Source of the DNA: Gemmataceae bacterium
GTDB lineage: Bacteria; Planctomycetota; Planctomycetia; Gemmatales; Gemmataceae
Direction of reading: 5' to 3'
NCBI GenBank assembly: GCA_020847555.1
Contig: JADLBT010000169.1
Location: 1 to 64,000 of the forward strand
DNA: 64,000 bases
Shown here: positions 1 to 8,444 of the stretch, piece by piece
Layout: each line of letters begins with the position of its first letter
How positions within the stretch are numbered: the first letter of the stretch is position 1
Notes under the pieces: generated by a model
Database searches by the model: none
What the model was told of the DNA's origin: nothing
Seen by the model: only the letters and a program-made list of their open reading frames with translations
Translations under genes and position numbers: made by a program

Positions 1-303
1 GCCCGCCTCGACCGGGGGGAGCTGCCGCTCGGCCGGGCGCTGCCGGTGCCGCCGCACCAGCTGCTGATCCGCGAGATGATCCTGCAACTGAAGACCGGCC
101 GGCTGGAGGCCGACTACTTCCGGCGCAAGTTCGGGGCCGATATCCTGACGGAGTTCGCGGACGGATACGACCAGCTGGAACGGGCCGGTTACCTGACGCG
201 CACGAACGGGTCGGTCGAGATGACGCGCGACGGGCTGCTGCAGGTGGACCGGCTGCTGGCGACGTTCTTCGAGCCGCAGTACCGGGGCGGGCGCTATACC
301 TAA
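1..303 (+). CDS. HemN-like coproporphyrinogen III oxidase, C-terminal part (partial gene)
   Basis: The frame is open from base 1 to the TAA at 301-303, so the gene starts outside the window; the GTG at 46 is internal. About 100 residues are visible. They resemble the C-terminal helical domain of oxygen-independent coproporphyrinogen III oxidases (HemN), with an REMILQLKTG stretch, a GYL/T..G winged-helix-like turn and the ending FFEPQYRGGRYT. The radical-SAM half, with its CxxxCxxC motif, is not in view, so the enzyme activity (haem precursor oxidation) is inferred. A palindromic repeat separates it from the lipoyl protein that follows on the same strand. Confidence 0.6.
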   Translation, partial: ARLDRGELPLGRALPVPPHQLLIREMILQLKTGRLEADYFRRKFGADILTEFADGYDQLERAGYLTRTNGSVEMTRDGLLQVDRLLATFFEPQYRGGRYT

Positions 304-305
304 TA

Positions 306-425
306 AGGGGTCAGGGGTCAGATGAAAGTCCACCCAAAGCCCACGGGTGGCGTCCCGTGGGTACAGTGCCGGGGATTTGCCCCACGGGACGCCACCCGTG
401 GGCTTTACTCTGACCCCTGACCCCT
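306..425. repeat. Nested palindromic element, best copy of the main intergenic family
   Basis: Two palindromes lie one inside the other. The outer arms, 306-321 and 410-425, are exact inverted copies of AGGGGTCAGGGGTCAG. The inner arms, 336-361 and 381-406, are exact 26-base inverted copies beginning AAAGCCCACGGGTGGCGTCC, around a 19-base loop. The element fills the whole gap between two genes on the same strand. Transcribed, it would fold into a very long hairpin. Confidence 0.95.
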
Positions 426-432
426 CCCAACG

Positions 433-882
433 ATGGCCGAGCTGCTGACATTCATGATGGGGAAGTACCCCGCCGTCCTGCCCGGCGACCTCCGTTACGC
501 GCGCAACCACATGTGGTGCCGTCCCGGCGAAGGCCGCCACCGTTTCGGGTTCAGCAGCTACGCCGTCCGCCTGATGAAGGACGTCTACTTCCTCGACTGG
601 ACGGTCGGCGAGGGCGATACCCTGCAATTGAGGCAGCAGCTCGGCCACATTGAAACCTCCAAGGCCGAGTCGGATCTGTTTGCCCCGATTGCCGGCAAAC
701 TCGCCGCGTTCAACAAGGAGCTGCTGCAAGATCCTTCTCCGATCAATACTGCTACCTACGAGGCCGGCTGGTTGTTTGACATGGAGGGCGACCTCGCCGG
801 CACGATGAGCCCCGACGAATACTATCGCTTCCTGGAGGCGGGCTGGGAGAACACCCAGCGCATCCTCAAGGGACAGGTGTGA
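433..882 (+). CDS. gcvH: Glycine cleavage H-like lipoyl protein
   Basis: The 149-residue length suits an H-protein. The lipoyl hairpin is GHIETSKAESDLFAPIAGKL, with Lys77 as the expected lipoylation site, followed by the conserved INTATYEAGWLFDME region near 105-118. H-proteins carry the aminomethyl group between glycine decarboxylase subunits on a swinging lipoyl arm. None of gcvP, gcvT or lipoate-attachment genes is nearby. The next gene is a two-cluster ferredoxin, so a role in another lipoate-linked redox reaction is possible. The start at 433 lies just after the palindrome; ATGs at 454 and 457 are alternatives. Confidence 0.85.
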   Translation: MAELLTFMMGKYPAVLPGDLRYARNHMWCRPGEGRHRFGFSSYAVRLMKDVYFLDWTVGEGDTLQLRQQLGHIETSKAESDLFAPIAGKLAAFNKELLQDPSPINTATYEAGWLFDMEGDLAGTMSPDEYYRFLEAGWENTQRILKGQV

Positions 883-889
883 ACTGTGG

Positions 890-946
890 CGGTCAGCGGT
901 CAGCTCTCGACTGACCGCTGACCGTGGAAAGCTGACCGCTGAGAGC
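890..946. repeat. Palindrome built from GGTCAGC repeats
   Basis: Arms 890-903 and 911-924 (CGGTCAGCGGTCAG and its complement) are exact, with a 7-base loop. A further CTGACCGCTGAGAGCT unit follows to 946. It resembles the outer arms of the element at 306-425 but has no inner core. It occupies nearly the whole gap before the ferredoxin gene. Confidence 0.85.
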
Positions 947-952
947 TTCCTC

Positions 953-2005
953 ATGACCCGCCACCGTCTGACTGTCGTCCTGTCGCAGGCCCAGGGCAAG
1001 AACCCGGCGAAGCGCGCCCTCGAGGAGGCGCTAGTCGCCGCCCTCATCATGGAGCCGGGGCTCGACGTCGCCACCGTCCCGCACCTGTACGACCTGCCGG
1101 CCGACCACACCGCCCGGCTGTTCCTGGAAGGGGCTCGCGGCGACCTGGTGGTGATCGGCTGGATGTACCCGCGGGCCGCGTTCTGGCTCCTCGACCGGGA
1201 CGGCATCAAGGGTCGCTTCGTCGAGTCGCAGCTGAAGCCGCCCGCCGACGAGGACGAGGCGGACGGCGAGGAGCCCGAACCGCCCAGGGGCATCGGCGCC
1301 GTCGGCGCGCCGGACCGGCACATCTACTGCCTCGACCTGCGCACCGTCAGCTCCCCCGAGCCGTACCTCGAGGAGGTGCGTCGCATCGCCGCCGAGTGTC
1401 GCGCGCGGCGCGAGGCGAAGGAGCAGGAGAAGGCTCGCGCCAACCCCGTCATGGTGGCACTCGGCGCCAGCCTGAGCGGGAACGGCAACGGGACGGCGGA
1501 GAAGGCGCTGGCCGCGGAACCGCAGTTCACCCCGGAGCAATTGCTGCAGACGCCCGGTCGGCGCTGGTATCCGGTGATCGACTACAGCCGCTGCACCAAT
1601 TGCATGGAGTGCCTCGATTTTTGCCTGTTCGGCGTCTACGGCGTGGACCGCCTCGACCGCATCGCCGTCGAGAACCAGGACAGCTGCAAGCGTGGCTGTC
1701 CGGCGTGCAGCCGGGTCTGCCCCGAGCAGGCCATCATGTTCCCCGACTACAAGACGCCCGCCATCGCCGGCGCCCCGGTCGGTGCCGTCGGCGGACTCAA
1801 GATCGACCTGACGCGGCTCTTTGTGGGCGACGTCAAGGATGCCCTGGAGCAGGCCGCCCTGGAACGCGACCGCGAGCTGGTAGCCGACGGCCGCGCCGCG
1901 GTCGGTACGACCGTCGGCATGCCGAAGCGTCAGGCCGACAAGCCGCAGCAGCCGAAGGACGACCTCGACAACCTGATGGACGCGCTCGACGACCTGGATC
2001 TCTAG
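953..2005 (+). CDS. Ferredoxin-type protein with two 4Fe-4S clusters
   Basis: 350 residues. The central part carries two cysteine clusters: C214xxC217xxC220xxxC224, typical of a 4Fe-4S ferredoxin, and a variant C245xxxC249xxC252xxxC256. About 200 residues precede the clusters, with no recognised motif except an acidic insert near 97-110. The C-terminus is charged and ends in an acidic DNLMDALDDLDL tail. It presumably passes electrons, but the partner is unknown. It follows the H-like lipoyl protein with only a palindrome between, so the two may be cotranscribed. Confidence 0.75.
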   Translation: MTRHRLTVVLSQAQGKNPAKRALEEALVAALIMEPGLDVATVPHLYDLPADHTARLFLEGARGDLVVIGWMYPRAAFWLLDRDGIKGRFVESQLKPPADEDEADGEEPEPPRGIGAVGAPDRHIYCLDLRTVSSPEPYLEEVRRIAAECRARREAKEQEKARANPVMVALGASLSGNGNGTAEKALAAEPQFTPEQLLQTPGRRWYPVIDYSRCTNCMECLDFCLFGVYGVDRLDRIAVENQDSCKRGCPACSRVCPEQAIMFPDYKTPAIAGAPVGAVGGLKIDLTRLFVGDVKDALEQAALERDRELVADGRAAVGTTVGMPKRQADKPQQPKDDLDNLMDALDDLDL

Positions 2006-2100
2006 GAGGCCGTTGCAGCTGATGTCTTTACCCGCCGCGAGCGCGAGTGAGCGGTCAGGTCCGCTCCGTCCCCTTTTTTCTGGAGGTTTGGGAGATCGTC

Positions 2101-4782
2101 ATGCGCACACTCTCGTGGCTCCGCAGCCTGGCCGGCCGGCTCCTCGCCGGCGCGACTGCCTCCGGCATCCGCCCCGTGCGACCCGATGTGCGGCCCGCCG
2201 CTGCCCGCGTTCGCGGGCAGGCCGCCCTTCGCCTCGAACTGCTGGAGGACCGCTGCCTCCTCGCCGCCGGCGCCCTCGACCCGTCGTTCAACGCGGGCGC
2301 CTTTGCCGGCCGGCAGAGCATCGCCTTCCTGGGCACCAACACGTCCGTCGTCGCCAACGCGGTCGCCGTCCAGCCGGACGGCAAGCTCGTCGTGGCCGGC
2401 ACCTTCACCTTCAGCAACGGCGGGACCGACTTCGCCGTTGCCCGGTTCGACGCCCGCGGCGTCCTTGACCCGTCGTTCGGCTTCGGCGGGCGCACAACCA
2501 TCGATATCGGCAACGGCAGCAACGACCAGGCGTTCGCGCTGACCCTCCAGGGTGACGGTCGGATCGTCGTCGTCGGGTCCACCGTTGTTGGGGCCGGGGA
2601 CGCCAACTTCGCCGTCGCGCGCCTGCACACCGACGGCAGCCTCGACACGTCGTTCAGCGGGGACGGCATCCAGACCATCGCCTTCGACCTCGGTCCGGCC
2701 GCCATCCCGCCCACGCCGGCCGCGCGCGACGACCAGGCCACTGCGGTCGGCTTCCAGATCGACGGCAAGATCGTTGTCGCCGGGTTCGCCCAGGTCAACG
2801 CCCAGGGCAACTACGACTTCGCCGTTGCCCGACTGAACACGAACGGCTCGCTCGACGTGTCGTTCGATGCAGACGGCAGGCAGACGGTCTCCTTCGACCT
2901 CGGCACTGCCCCCAGTGGGACCAACAACGACCGCGCCCAGGATCTGGCCATTCAGGAGGACGGCAAGATCGTCCTCGCCGGGTTCGCCAACGTCGGCAAC
3001 GCTGCCAACACCTTCAACTTCGCCGTCGCCCGGCTGAACGCCAACGGCTCGCTCGACACGTCATTCGATACCGACGGCCGGCAGGCGTTTGCGTTCAACT
3101 CGCTCAACCAGGACTTCGCCACCGGGGCGGCGCTGCAGCCGGACAGCAAGATCGTCGTTGTCGGGACCACGACCGTGACCATCGGTGGGGAGACGGATTT
3201 CGCCGTCGCCCGGCTGAACGCCAACGGCTCGTTCGACACGTCGTTCGACACCGACGGCCGGCAGACGGTGGCGTTCAACCTGGGTGGGACCAACAACGAC
3301 GAGGGCAACGACGTCGCCATCCAGGCGGACGGCAGCATCCTGCTGGCGGGCAGCGCCGCCACCGCGACCGCAGGCGACAGCGACTTCGCCGTCGCCCGCC
3401 TGACGACGGCCGGCACCCTCGACACGGCGTTCGACACCGACGGCCGGCAAACGATCGCGTTCCAGGTCGGCGGCAACAACGCCGACGTGGCCACCGGCAT
3501 CGCCCTGCAGCGGAACGGGCGCATCGTCGTGGCCGGATTCAACGGCGCCCCAGGCGCGACGACGCGCATCGCCGTCGCGCGGCTGCTCGGGCCGGTGGCG
3601 ACGAGCACCGTGGGGGCGTTCGACCCGGCGACGGGCAACTGGACGTTCCGCAACAGCAACACGGCCGGCAACCCGGACATCGGTCCGTTCGCCTACGGTC
3701 CTCCGGGGTGGCTGCCGATCGTCGGCGACTGGGACGGCGATGGCGACTTCACGGTCGGCGTGTTCGATCCGGCGACCGCCACCTTCTACCTGCGCAACAG
3801 CAACAGCGCCGGTGCGCCGGATATCGCGGCGTTCGCGTTCGGCACCCCCGGCTGGCTCCCGGTTGCGGGCGACTGGGACGGCGACGGCGTCTGGACGATT
3901 GGCGTGTTCGACCCGGCGACGGCCATCTGGTTCCTGCGCAACAGCAACACCCAGGGCATCCCGGACGGCGGCACGTTCCCCTACGGCGGCCCCGGGTGGA
4001 AGCCGGCGGTCGGCGACTGGGACGGCAACGGGACGACGACGATCGGTGTGATCGATCCGTCCGGCAACTGGTATCTGCGCAACAGCAACACGGCCGGCCC
4101 GCCGGACGTCGCGCCGTTCGCCTACGGCGCCGGGTCGTGGACGCCGATCGGCGGCGACTGGGATGGAGACGGCGACTCCACCGTCGGCGTGTTCGACCCA
4201 GCCGGCAACTGGTATCTGCGGAATACCAACACTCCGGGCACCCCGGACGTCGGGCCGTTCCAGTTCGGGCAGGGGACGTTCCTGCCGGTGGCGGGCGACT
4301 GGAACTTTCCGGCCGCCCCGCTCCGGGCCGCCTTCGACCGCGGGCCGGGCGCGGCCGCGATCAGCACCGGACAGCTGCAGTCCGTCGTCTCCGCCGCTCT
4401 CGGTCGCCTGCGGACCGCGGGCGTTAGCTCGCGGTTGCTCGACGGTTTGGCGGGAGTGACGGTCGAGCTGCGCGACCTGCCGGGCGCCACGCTGAGCCTC
4501 GCCTACACGGCCGGCAACCGGGTCGTCATCGACGACGACGGCGCGGGCCGTGGGTGGTTCGTGGACCCGACCCCGGGAGCCGACGAGGAGTTCGCCGCCA
4601 GCGGCCAGGCGCTGGCGGGGTCGGCTGCTGCCGGCCGGACTGACCTGCTGACGGCGATGTTGCACGAGTACGGGCACCTCGCCGGGCTGTCGGATGACAT
4701 CGGCAGCACGCTGATGGCGGGGATGCTGGACCTCGGGACGCGCTACACCCAGGCGCTGGACACCGTCTTCGGCCAGAGGTAA
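2101..4782 (+). CDS. Secreted delta-60 repeat protein with C-terminal metalloprotease-like motif
   Basis: 893 residues from the ATG at 2101, which follows a CTGGAGG ribosome site; the frame is open further upstream. The leader contains LELLEDRCLLAA, a motif common near the N-terminus of exported planctomycete proteins. Next come about seven delta-60 repeats (DPSF..DGR..., QPDGKIVVAG), then VCBS/FG-GAP-like repeats with GDWDGDGxxTVGVFDP, about 500-735. The last 120 residues contain H855EYGHLAGLSD, a metzincin-like HExxHxxG..D zinc site. It is probably exported or surface bound. Whether the protease motif is active is inference. Confidence 0.8.
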   Translation: MRTLSWLRSLAGRLLAGATASGIRPVRPDVRPAAARVRGQAALRLELLEDRCLLAAGALDPSFNAGAFAGRQSIAFLGTNTSVVANAVAVQPDGKLVVAGTFTFSNGGTDFAVARFDARGVLDPSFGFGGRTTIDIGNGSNDQAFALTLQGDGRIVVVGSTVVGAGDANFAVARLHTDGSLDTSFSGDGIQTIAFDLGPAAIPPTPAARDDQATAVGFQIDGKIVVAGFAQVNAQGNYDFAVARLNTNGSLDVSFDADGRQTVSFDLGTAPSGTNNDRAQDLAIQEDGKIVLAGFANVGNAANTFNFAVARLNANGSLDTSFDTDGRQAFAFNSLNQDFATGAALQPDSKIVVVGTTTVTIGGETDFAVARLNANGSFDTSFDTDGRQTVAFNLGGTNNDEGNDVAIQADGSILLAGSAATATAGDSDFAVARLTTAGTLDTAFDTDGRQTIAFQVGGNNADVATGIALQRNGRIVVAGFNGAPGATTRIAVARLLGPVATSTVGAFDPATGNWTFRNSNTAGNPDIGPFAYGPPGWLPIVGDWDGDGDFTVGVFDPATATFYLRNSNSAGAPDIAAFAFGTPGWLPVAGDWDGDGVWTIGVFDPATAIWFLRNSNTQGIPDGGTFPYGGPGWKPAVGDWDGNGTTTIGVIDPSGNWYLRNSNTAGPPDVAPFAYGAGSWTPIGGDWDGDGDSTVGVFDPAGNWYLRNTNTPGTPDVGPFQFGQGTFLPVAGDWNFPAAPLRAAFDRGPGAAAISTGQLQSVVSAALGRLRTAGVSSRLLDGLAGVTVELRDLPGATLSLAYTAGNRVVIDDDGAGRGWFVDPTPGADEEFAASGQALAGSAAAGRTDLLTAMLHEYGHLAGLSDDIGSTLMAGMLDLGTRYTQALDTVFGQR

Positions 4783-4800
4783 GGACCAGTCCGGGACTCC

Positions 4801-4836
4801 CTCCGTGGGGCAGGCATTCCTGCCTGCTCCACGGAG
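4801..4836. terminator. Hairpin after the repeat-protein gene
   Basis: Arms 4801-4816 and 4821-4836 (CTCCGTGGGGCAGGCA and complement) match at 15 of 16 positions around TTCC. It sits 19 bases after the stop codon and may stop transcription, but there is no T-run. The rest of the 4837-4960 gap shows nothing recognisable. Confidence 0.5.
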
Positions 4837-4962
4837 TCTGGGCGATAGTCGCGACTTCGTCACCTCCGTCGATCGTCGTTGCGGGTGGTGCCCACGCCCT
4901 TCCCTTCGCTCCAGCGCACTTGCCCGCCCCAGCCGATTCGAGCCCGCGCCGACCGGGTGGGG

Positions 4963-4979
4963 TATAATGGACCAGGGAG
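4963..4979 (+). promoter_or_regulatory. Possible -10 box and ribosome site of the antitoxin gene
   Basis: TATAAT at 4963-4968 is a perfect -10 hexamer, and GGGAGG follows at 4975-4980, 8 bases before the ATG at 4989. No good -35 is visible. If used, the leader would be only about 14 bases. Confidence 0.45.
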
Positions 4980-4988
4980 GTATCTCTC

Positions 4989-5231
4989 ATGCAATCCGCC
5001 TTGCGCCTGGAAACCACGGTCCTGCCCGGCCACCGCCTCGAAATCAGCGCCCCGGAACTGCCCGAGGGCGCCACGGTGGAGGTCATCGTCGTCCTGCCCG
5101 GCAAGCCGGAACCGCAGTTCAGTTCGGCGCTGGACTTTCTGAAATCGCTCCCATCGGATCCCCGCGCCTTCCCAACCTGGGAGGAGTACGAGCAGCACCT
5201 GCGGGAGGAGAAGGACGCATGGGATCGCTAA
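4989..5231 (+). CDS. Antitoxin of a PIN-domain toxin pair
   Basis: 80 residues. The first 40 form a short beta-rich stretch (LEISAPELPEGATVEVIVVLP), as in small DNA-binding or toxin-binding antitoxins. The second half is acidic and helical (FPTWEEYEQHLREEKDAW), a typical toxin-wrapping tail. It overlaps the PIN toxin gene by 13 bases, the usual antitoxin-first order with coupled translation. The exact antitoxin family cannot be fixed by eye. Confidence 0.75.
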   Translation: MQSALRLETTVLPGHRLEISAPELPEGATVEVIVVLPGKPEPQFSSALDFLKSLPSDPRAFPTWEEYEQHLREEKDAWDR

Positions 5232-5662
5232 CTGTTCCCTCCTCCGGTCTGGTCTACTTCGACGCGAACTCGGTGATCTACAGCGTGGAGAAGCACCCCA
5301 CCTACTGGCCGCTCCTCCAGCCGCTGCGGTACGCGGCGAAGGGGAGAACCATCGAAATCGTCAGTAGCGATCTGGTGCTGATGGAAACCCTGGTTGGCCC
5401 GTTCAAGGCCGGGGACGTGGCGCTGGCGAACACCTACGAGTCACTTTTCCACCAGGCCCAAACCCGGCTCCTCCCGATCACCCAGGCCATCCTGCGGGAG
5501 GCGGCCCGGCTGCGAGCGACGACGAAGCTCAAGACCCCCGACGCGCTGTACGCCGCCACCGCGACGGCCGCCGGGTGCGCGCTGTTCGTCACCAACGACG
5601 TCGCGTTCCGGGCCGTCCCGGCCCTTCCTCTCGCGATCCTCGATGACGCGCTGAGGGCGTGA
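5219..5662 (+). CDS. PIN-domain ribonuclease toxin (VapC-like)
   Basis: 147 residues from the ATG at 5219, inside the end of the antitoxin gene; the frame is open upstream but that part is noncoding. The PIN acidic residues are in order: D15 (YFDANSVIY), E56 (LMETLVGP), D108 (TPDALYAA) and D127 (VTNDVAF). VapC toxins cut tRNA or rRNA when the antitoxin is lost. The pair stands alone between unrelated genes, as chromosomal toxin-antitoxin modules often do. Confidence 0.9.
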   Translation: MGSLTVPSSGLVYFDANSVIYSVEKHPTYWPLLQPLRYAAKGRTIEIVSSDLVLMETLVGPFKAGDVALANTYESLFHQAQTRLLPITQAILREAARLRATTKLKTPDALYAATATAAGCALFVTNDVAFRAVPALPLAILDDALRA

Positions 5663-5699
5663 ACGGCCCGGGCTAACCGGCCGGTCCGGCGGGAAAGCG

Positions 5700-5729
5700 T
5701 TGCATCGCGTTCGCGCCGAGGGGTATACT
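5700..5729 (+). promoter_or_regulatory. Sigma-70-like promoter of the FHA/caspase pair
   Basis: TTGCAT at 5700-5705 and TATACT at 5724-5729 are separated by 18 bases. It lies 70 bases before the first gene of the pair, in the short gap after the PIN toxin. Confidence 0.6.
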
Positions 5730-5799
5730 CGAAATCGTTCCATCCCGCCGGGGTACGAACCTGGGCCTGTGCTCCCGGCGCCCGCGACAGAGCAGAGCC

Positions 5800-6627
5800 A
5801 TGCCCACCCCCTCCAGCAACGTCACCCCCAACCCGCCTGGCGAAACCCTGCGCCTGGAGTCCCTCGACGAAATTCGCCAGGCCACCGGCGACTTCCACCT
5901 CCCGACGGTCCGCGAAAACATCCAGGTGGCGGCCCCGCCCGTCCCGTTCCGGCCCACTCACCGGCCGCCCATGGCCGTCCTCGGTATCCTCGACGACGGG
6001 GCCGAAACCGGCGAGGAGGTACGGGTGCGCACGGACAGGTTCGTCCTCGGCCGCGCCGAGGGCAACGTCGTCATCCCCCACGACCCGATGATGTCCGGTC
6101 GCCACGCGGAGATCAGCCGAACCTGCGAGAAGGGCCGGTGGCGCTGGGTTCTCACCGACCTCGGGTCCACTAATGGCACGTTCGTCCGCGTCTCCAGCGT
6201 CCCCCTCGAGCACGGCCAGGAAGTCCTGCTCGGCGGCGGGCGCTACCGATTCGACGCGGCCCCGCACGGCCCGTCTCTGCTCGCCGCCGTCCGGCCGCGC
6301 GACACCACTCCGTGGCAGGGCGTCATGGCGGCGGACCTGCTGCCGTCCCTCGTCGAGGTCACGCCGCGCGGCGATGGGCAGCGCCGTCTGCTGCCGGGTG
6401 AGGACAACTGGATCGGCCGCGACCCGCAGTGCCACGTCGCCCTCCCCGGGGACGCGCTGCTCAGCGCACGCCATGCACGCATCCACCGAGCGGCCGGCGG
6501 CGACTGGCTTCTTACCAGCGCCGGGTCGTTCAACGGCTGCTGGGTGCGCATCGCGAAAATGCCGCTGGACCAGTCCTGCTGCTTTCAGCTCGGCGAACAG
6601 CGGTTCGTGCTGAGGATCCTCGGATGA
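5800..6627 (+). CDS. Protein with two FHA domains
   Basis: 275 residues. FHA domain 1 spans about 59-153: GR84-85, S99GRH and the STNGTF motif at 123-128. FHA domain 2 spans about 185-275: GRDP206-209, SARH222-225 and SFNG243-246. The second loop has Phe for Thr, so phosphothreonine binding there may be weaker. There is no signal peptide or membrane segment. Its stop codon overlaps the start of the FHA-caspase gene, so the two proteins are probably made together and may share phosphorylated partners from a planctomycete Ser/Thr kinase; no kinase is in the window. Confidence 0.9.
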   Translation: MPTPSSNVTPNPPGETLRLESLDEIRQATGDFHLPTVRENIQVAAPPVPFRPTHRPPMAVLGILDDGAETGEEVRVRTDRFVLGRAEGNVVIPHDPMMSGRHAEISRTCEKGRWRWVLTDLGSTNGTFVRVSSVPLEHGQEVLLGGGRYRFDAAPHGPSLLAAVRPRDTTPWQGVMAADLLPSLVEVTPRGDGQRRLLPGEDNWIGRDPQCHVALPGDALLSARHARIHRAAGGDWLLTSAGSFNGCWVRIAKMPLDQSCCFQLGEQRFVLRILG

Positions 6628-8444
6628 AACTCCGGCTTGAAATCACCGCCCCCGGGGTGGACGCCCATTTCGACCACGCCGGCCCCGCCGTCCGCATCGG
6701 CCGCGACCCGCGTTCGGAACTGCCGGTCCAGGGCGAGCAGGTGTCCTGGCGGCACGCGCGCCTCGACCTGACCGCCCACGGCGCCCGCCTCACCGACCTC
6801 GGCTCGACCAACGGCACCTTCGTCAACGACCGCCGGGTCACCACCGGCGCCCCGGTGCAGGTCGGCGACGTCATCGGACTGGGGGCGACCGGGCCGCGGC
6901 TGGTCGTGCTGGAACTCGATCTCACCGAGGCGGAGGTCGAGTGCGTTCGCGCGACTCCGGAGGGCCGACCGTCCGCCACCGCTCTTCGGGCGGCGTCTGC
7001 TCCGCCCGTCGCGGTGCTCACCCCGGCCGGCACGGAGGAGGGCGTGAAGGAGGCGCTGACCCGGACTCGCCGCTGGCCCGGCGTGGCTCTCGCGACCACC
7101 GCCGTGGTCGTCCTCGTGGCCGCCGGCGGTTACCTGCTGTATCGTGGCGGATCCGGCGACACGACATCCCCCGACACCGGGCCGACCGTCCTGGCCCGCC
7201 AGGCTTACGCGGACCATCAGGTCGAACTCGTCCAGGTGAACGAGCGGCAATCGCGCGGTCTCACGTTCGACGCCGACGAGTACCCGCCCGGCGCCGTGTT
7301 CTCGCAGACCGTCGCGGCGGAACTGCGGCCCGGCGCCAACGAGGTGCTGCTGGTCGAGAAGAACTCCTTCGAGCAGGAACGGGCAGTGCAGCTGTGGCTG
7401 GGGCTACGGCCTGCCAGCCCGCCCGGGCAGGGGCTGCCAAAGGTCAAGCTGACGGCCGTCGTCAACGGCACCGCGCTCGCGTTCGACTCGATCGCCCCGC
7501 GCGGCGAGGCGCTCGAAACCGAGACGCAGGCGGTGACGCTGGCGGCCGGGCGGCGCAACGTGATCCGCGTTCGGGTGGAGAACGAGGGGCCGGGCAAGGC
7601 GGACGTCAAGCTGCAGGTCAGCTGGCGCGACGACCCGACCCGCGTCGATCTCTACGTCCTGGCGCTGGGCATCTCGCGCTACCGCCAGCCGGGGCTGAAA
7701 CTGAGCTACGCCCACCGCGACGCGGAGGAGCTGCTGACCGCCTTCCGCACCCAGCAGGGCAAGCTGTTCCACAAGGTCCACGCCGCGCTGCTGTGCGACG
7801 GGCAGGCGACGGCCAGCGCCATCTCGGCGAAGCTGAAGTGGCTGCGCGACACGCCGCGCGAACACGACCTGGCGATCATCACCTACGCCGGCCACGGGGA
7901 CAAGCACCCGGCGAGCGAGCAGTTCTACCTGCTGCCGTCGGACTTCGATCCGGGGCCGCCGGATAGCCCGCGCGAGCTGATGGCGACCGGCGCCCTGTCG
8001 TGGGGGAACGTCTGGGAGGACTACCTGAGCCGGATGAAGTGCCGGGTGGTGGTCATCATGGACGCCTGCCACAGCGGCGCGATCACGCTGCCCGGGCTGC
8101 GCAAGACGCCGGGGCGGACCGGGTTTGACCGCGGGGGTGTGGAGGGGGCGCTGCGGAAGTTTACCCAGACGCGGCAGAAGCGCGGCGTGGTCCTGATCGC
8201 GGCGTGCATGAAGGACCAGGTGGCGTATGAGAAGGCGGCGCTCGGCCACGGCGCCCTGACCAGGGCGGTACTCGACTGCATGCGCGAGCCGCGCAGCGAG
8301 GTGCTCACACTGGCCGGGTTGCTGCACTACGTCCAGGATCGCGTCCCGCAACTGGCCGGGGCCGACCAGGCGGTGGTGGTCACGCAGACCGGCAACGTCT
8401 CCTATCCGCACATCCCCATCAGCGTCCCGCCGGCCCCCCGGTGA
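6624..8444 (+). CDS. FHA - membrane segment - caspase-like (C14) protease
   Basis: 606 residues from the ATG at 6624, overlapping the previous stop as ATGA. Residues 1-100 are an FHA domain (GRDP27-30, STNGTF61-66). One membrane helix lies at about 153-173. A beta-rich region of about 160 residues follows. The peptidase C14 domain spans 340-595, with His424 in YAGHG and Cys482 in DACHSG, so the dyad is complete. The layout suggests a phosphorylation-sensing cytosolic head and a caspase domain across the membrane, or a loop arrangement; topology is inferred. The end overlaps the convergent TSUP gene by 26 bases. Confidence 0.9.
   Translation: MKLRLEITAPGVDAHFDHAGPAVRIGRDPRSELPVQGEQVSWRHARLDLTAHGARLTDLGSTNGTFVNDRRVTTGAPVQVGDVIGLGATGPRLVVLELDLTEAEVECVRATPEGRPSATALRAASAPPVAVLTPAGTEEGVKEALTRTRRWPGVALATTAVVVLVAAGGYLLYRGGSGDTTSPDTGPTVLARQAYADHQVELVQVNERQSRGLTFDADEYPPGAVFSQTVAAELRPGANEVLLVEKNSFEQERAVQLWLGLRPASPPGQGLPKVKLTAVVNGTALAFDSIAPRGEALETETQAVTLAAGRRNVIRVRVENEGPGKADVKLQVSWRDDPTRVDLYVLALGISRYRQPGLKLSYAHRDAEELLTAFRTQQGKLFHKVHAALLCDGQATASAISAKLKWLRDTPREHDLAIITYAGHGDKHPASEQFYLLPSDFDPGPPDSPRELMATGALSWGNVWEDYLSRMKCRVVVIMDACHSGAITLPGLRKTPGRTGFDRGGVEGALRKFTQTRQKRGVVLIAACMKDQVAYEKAALGHGALTRAVLDCMREPRSEVLTLAGLLHYVQDRVPQLAGADQAVVVTQTGNVSYPHIPISVPPAPR

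Noticed and set aside
2055..4863. Long open frames opposite the repeat-protein gene (for example 3061-4863 minus)
   Set aside because: They mirror the codon periodicity of the high-GC plus-strand gene and contain no domains.
4837..4960. Possible tRNA in the gap before the antitoxin (GATTCGAGCC resembles a T-loop)
   Set aside because: The flanking bases do not pair as a T-stem and no acceptor or anticodon stem is found.
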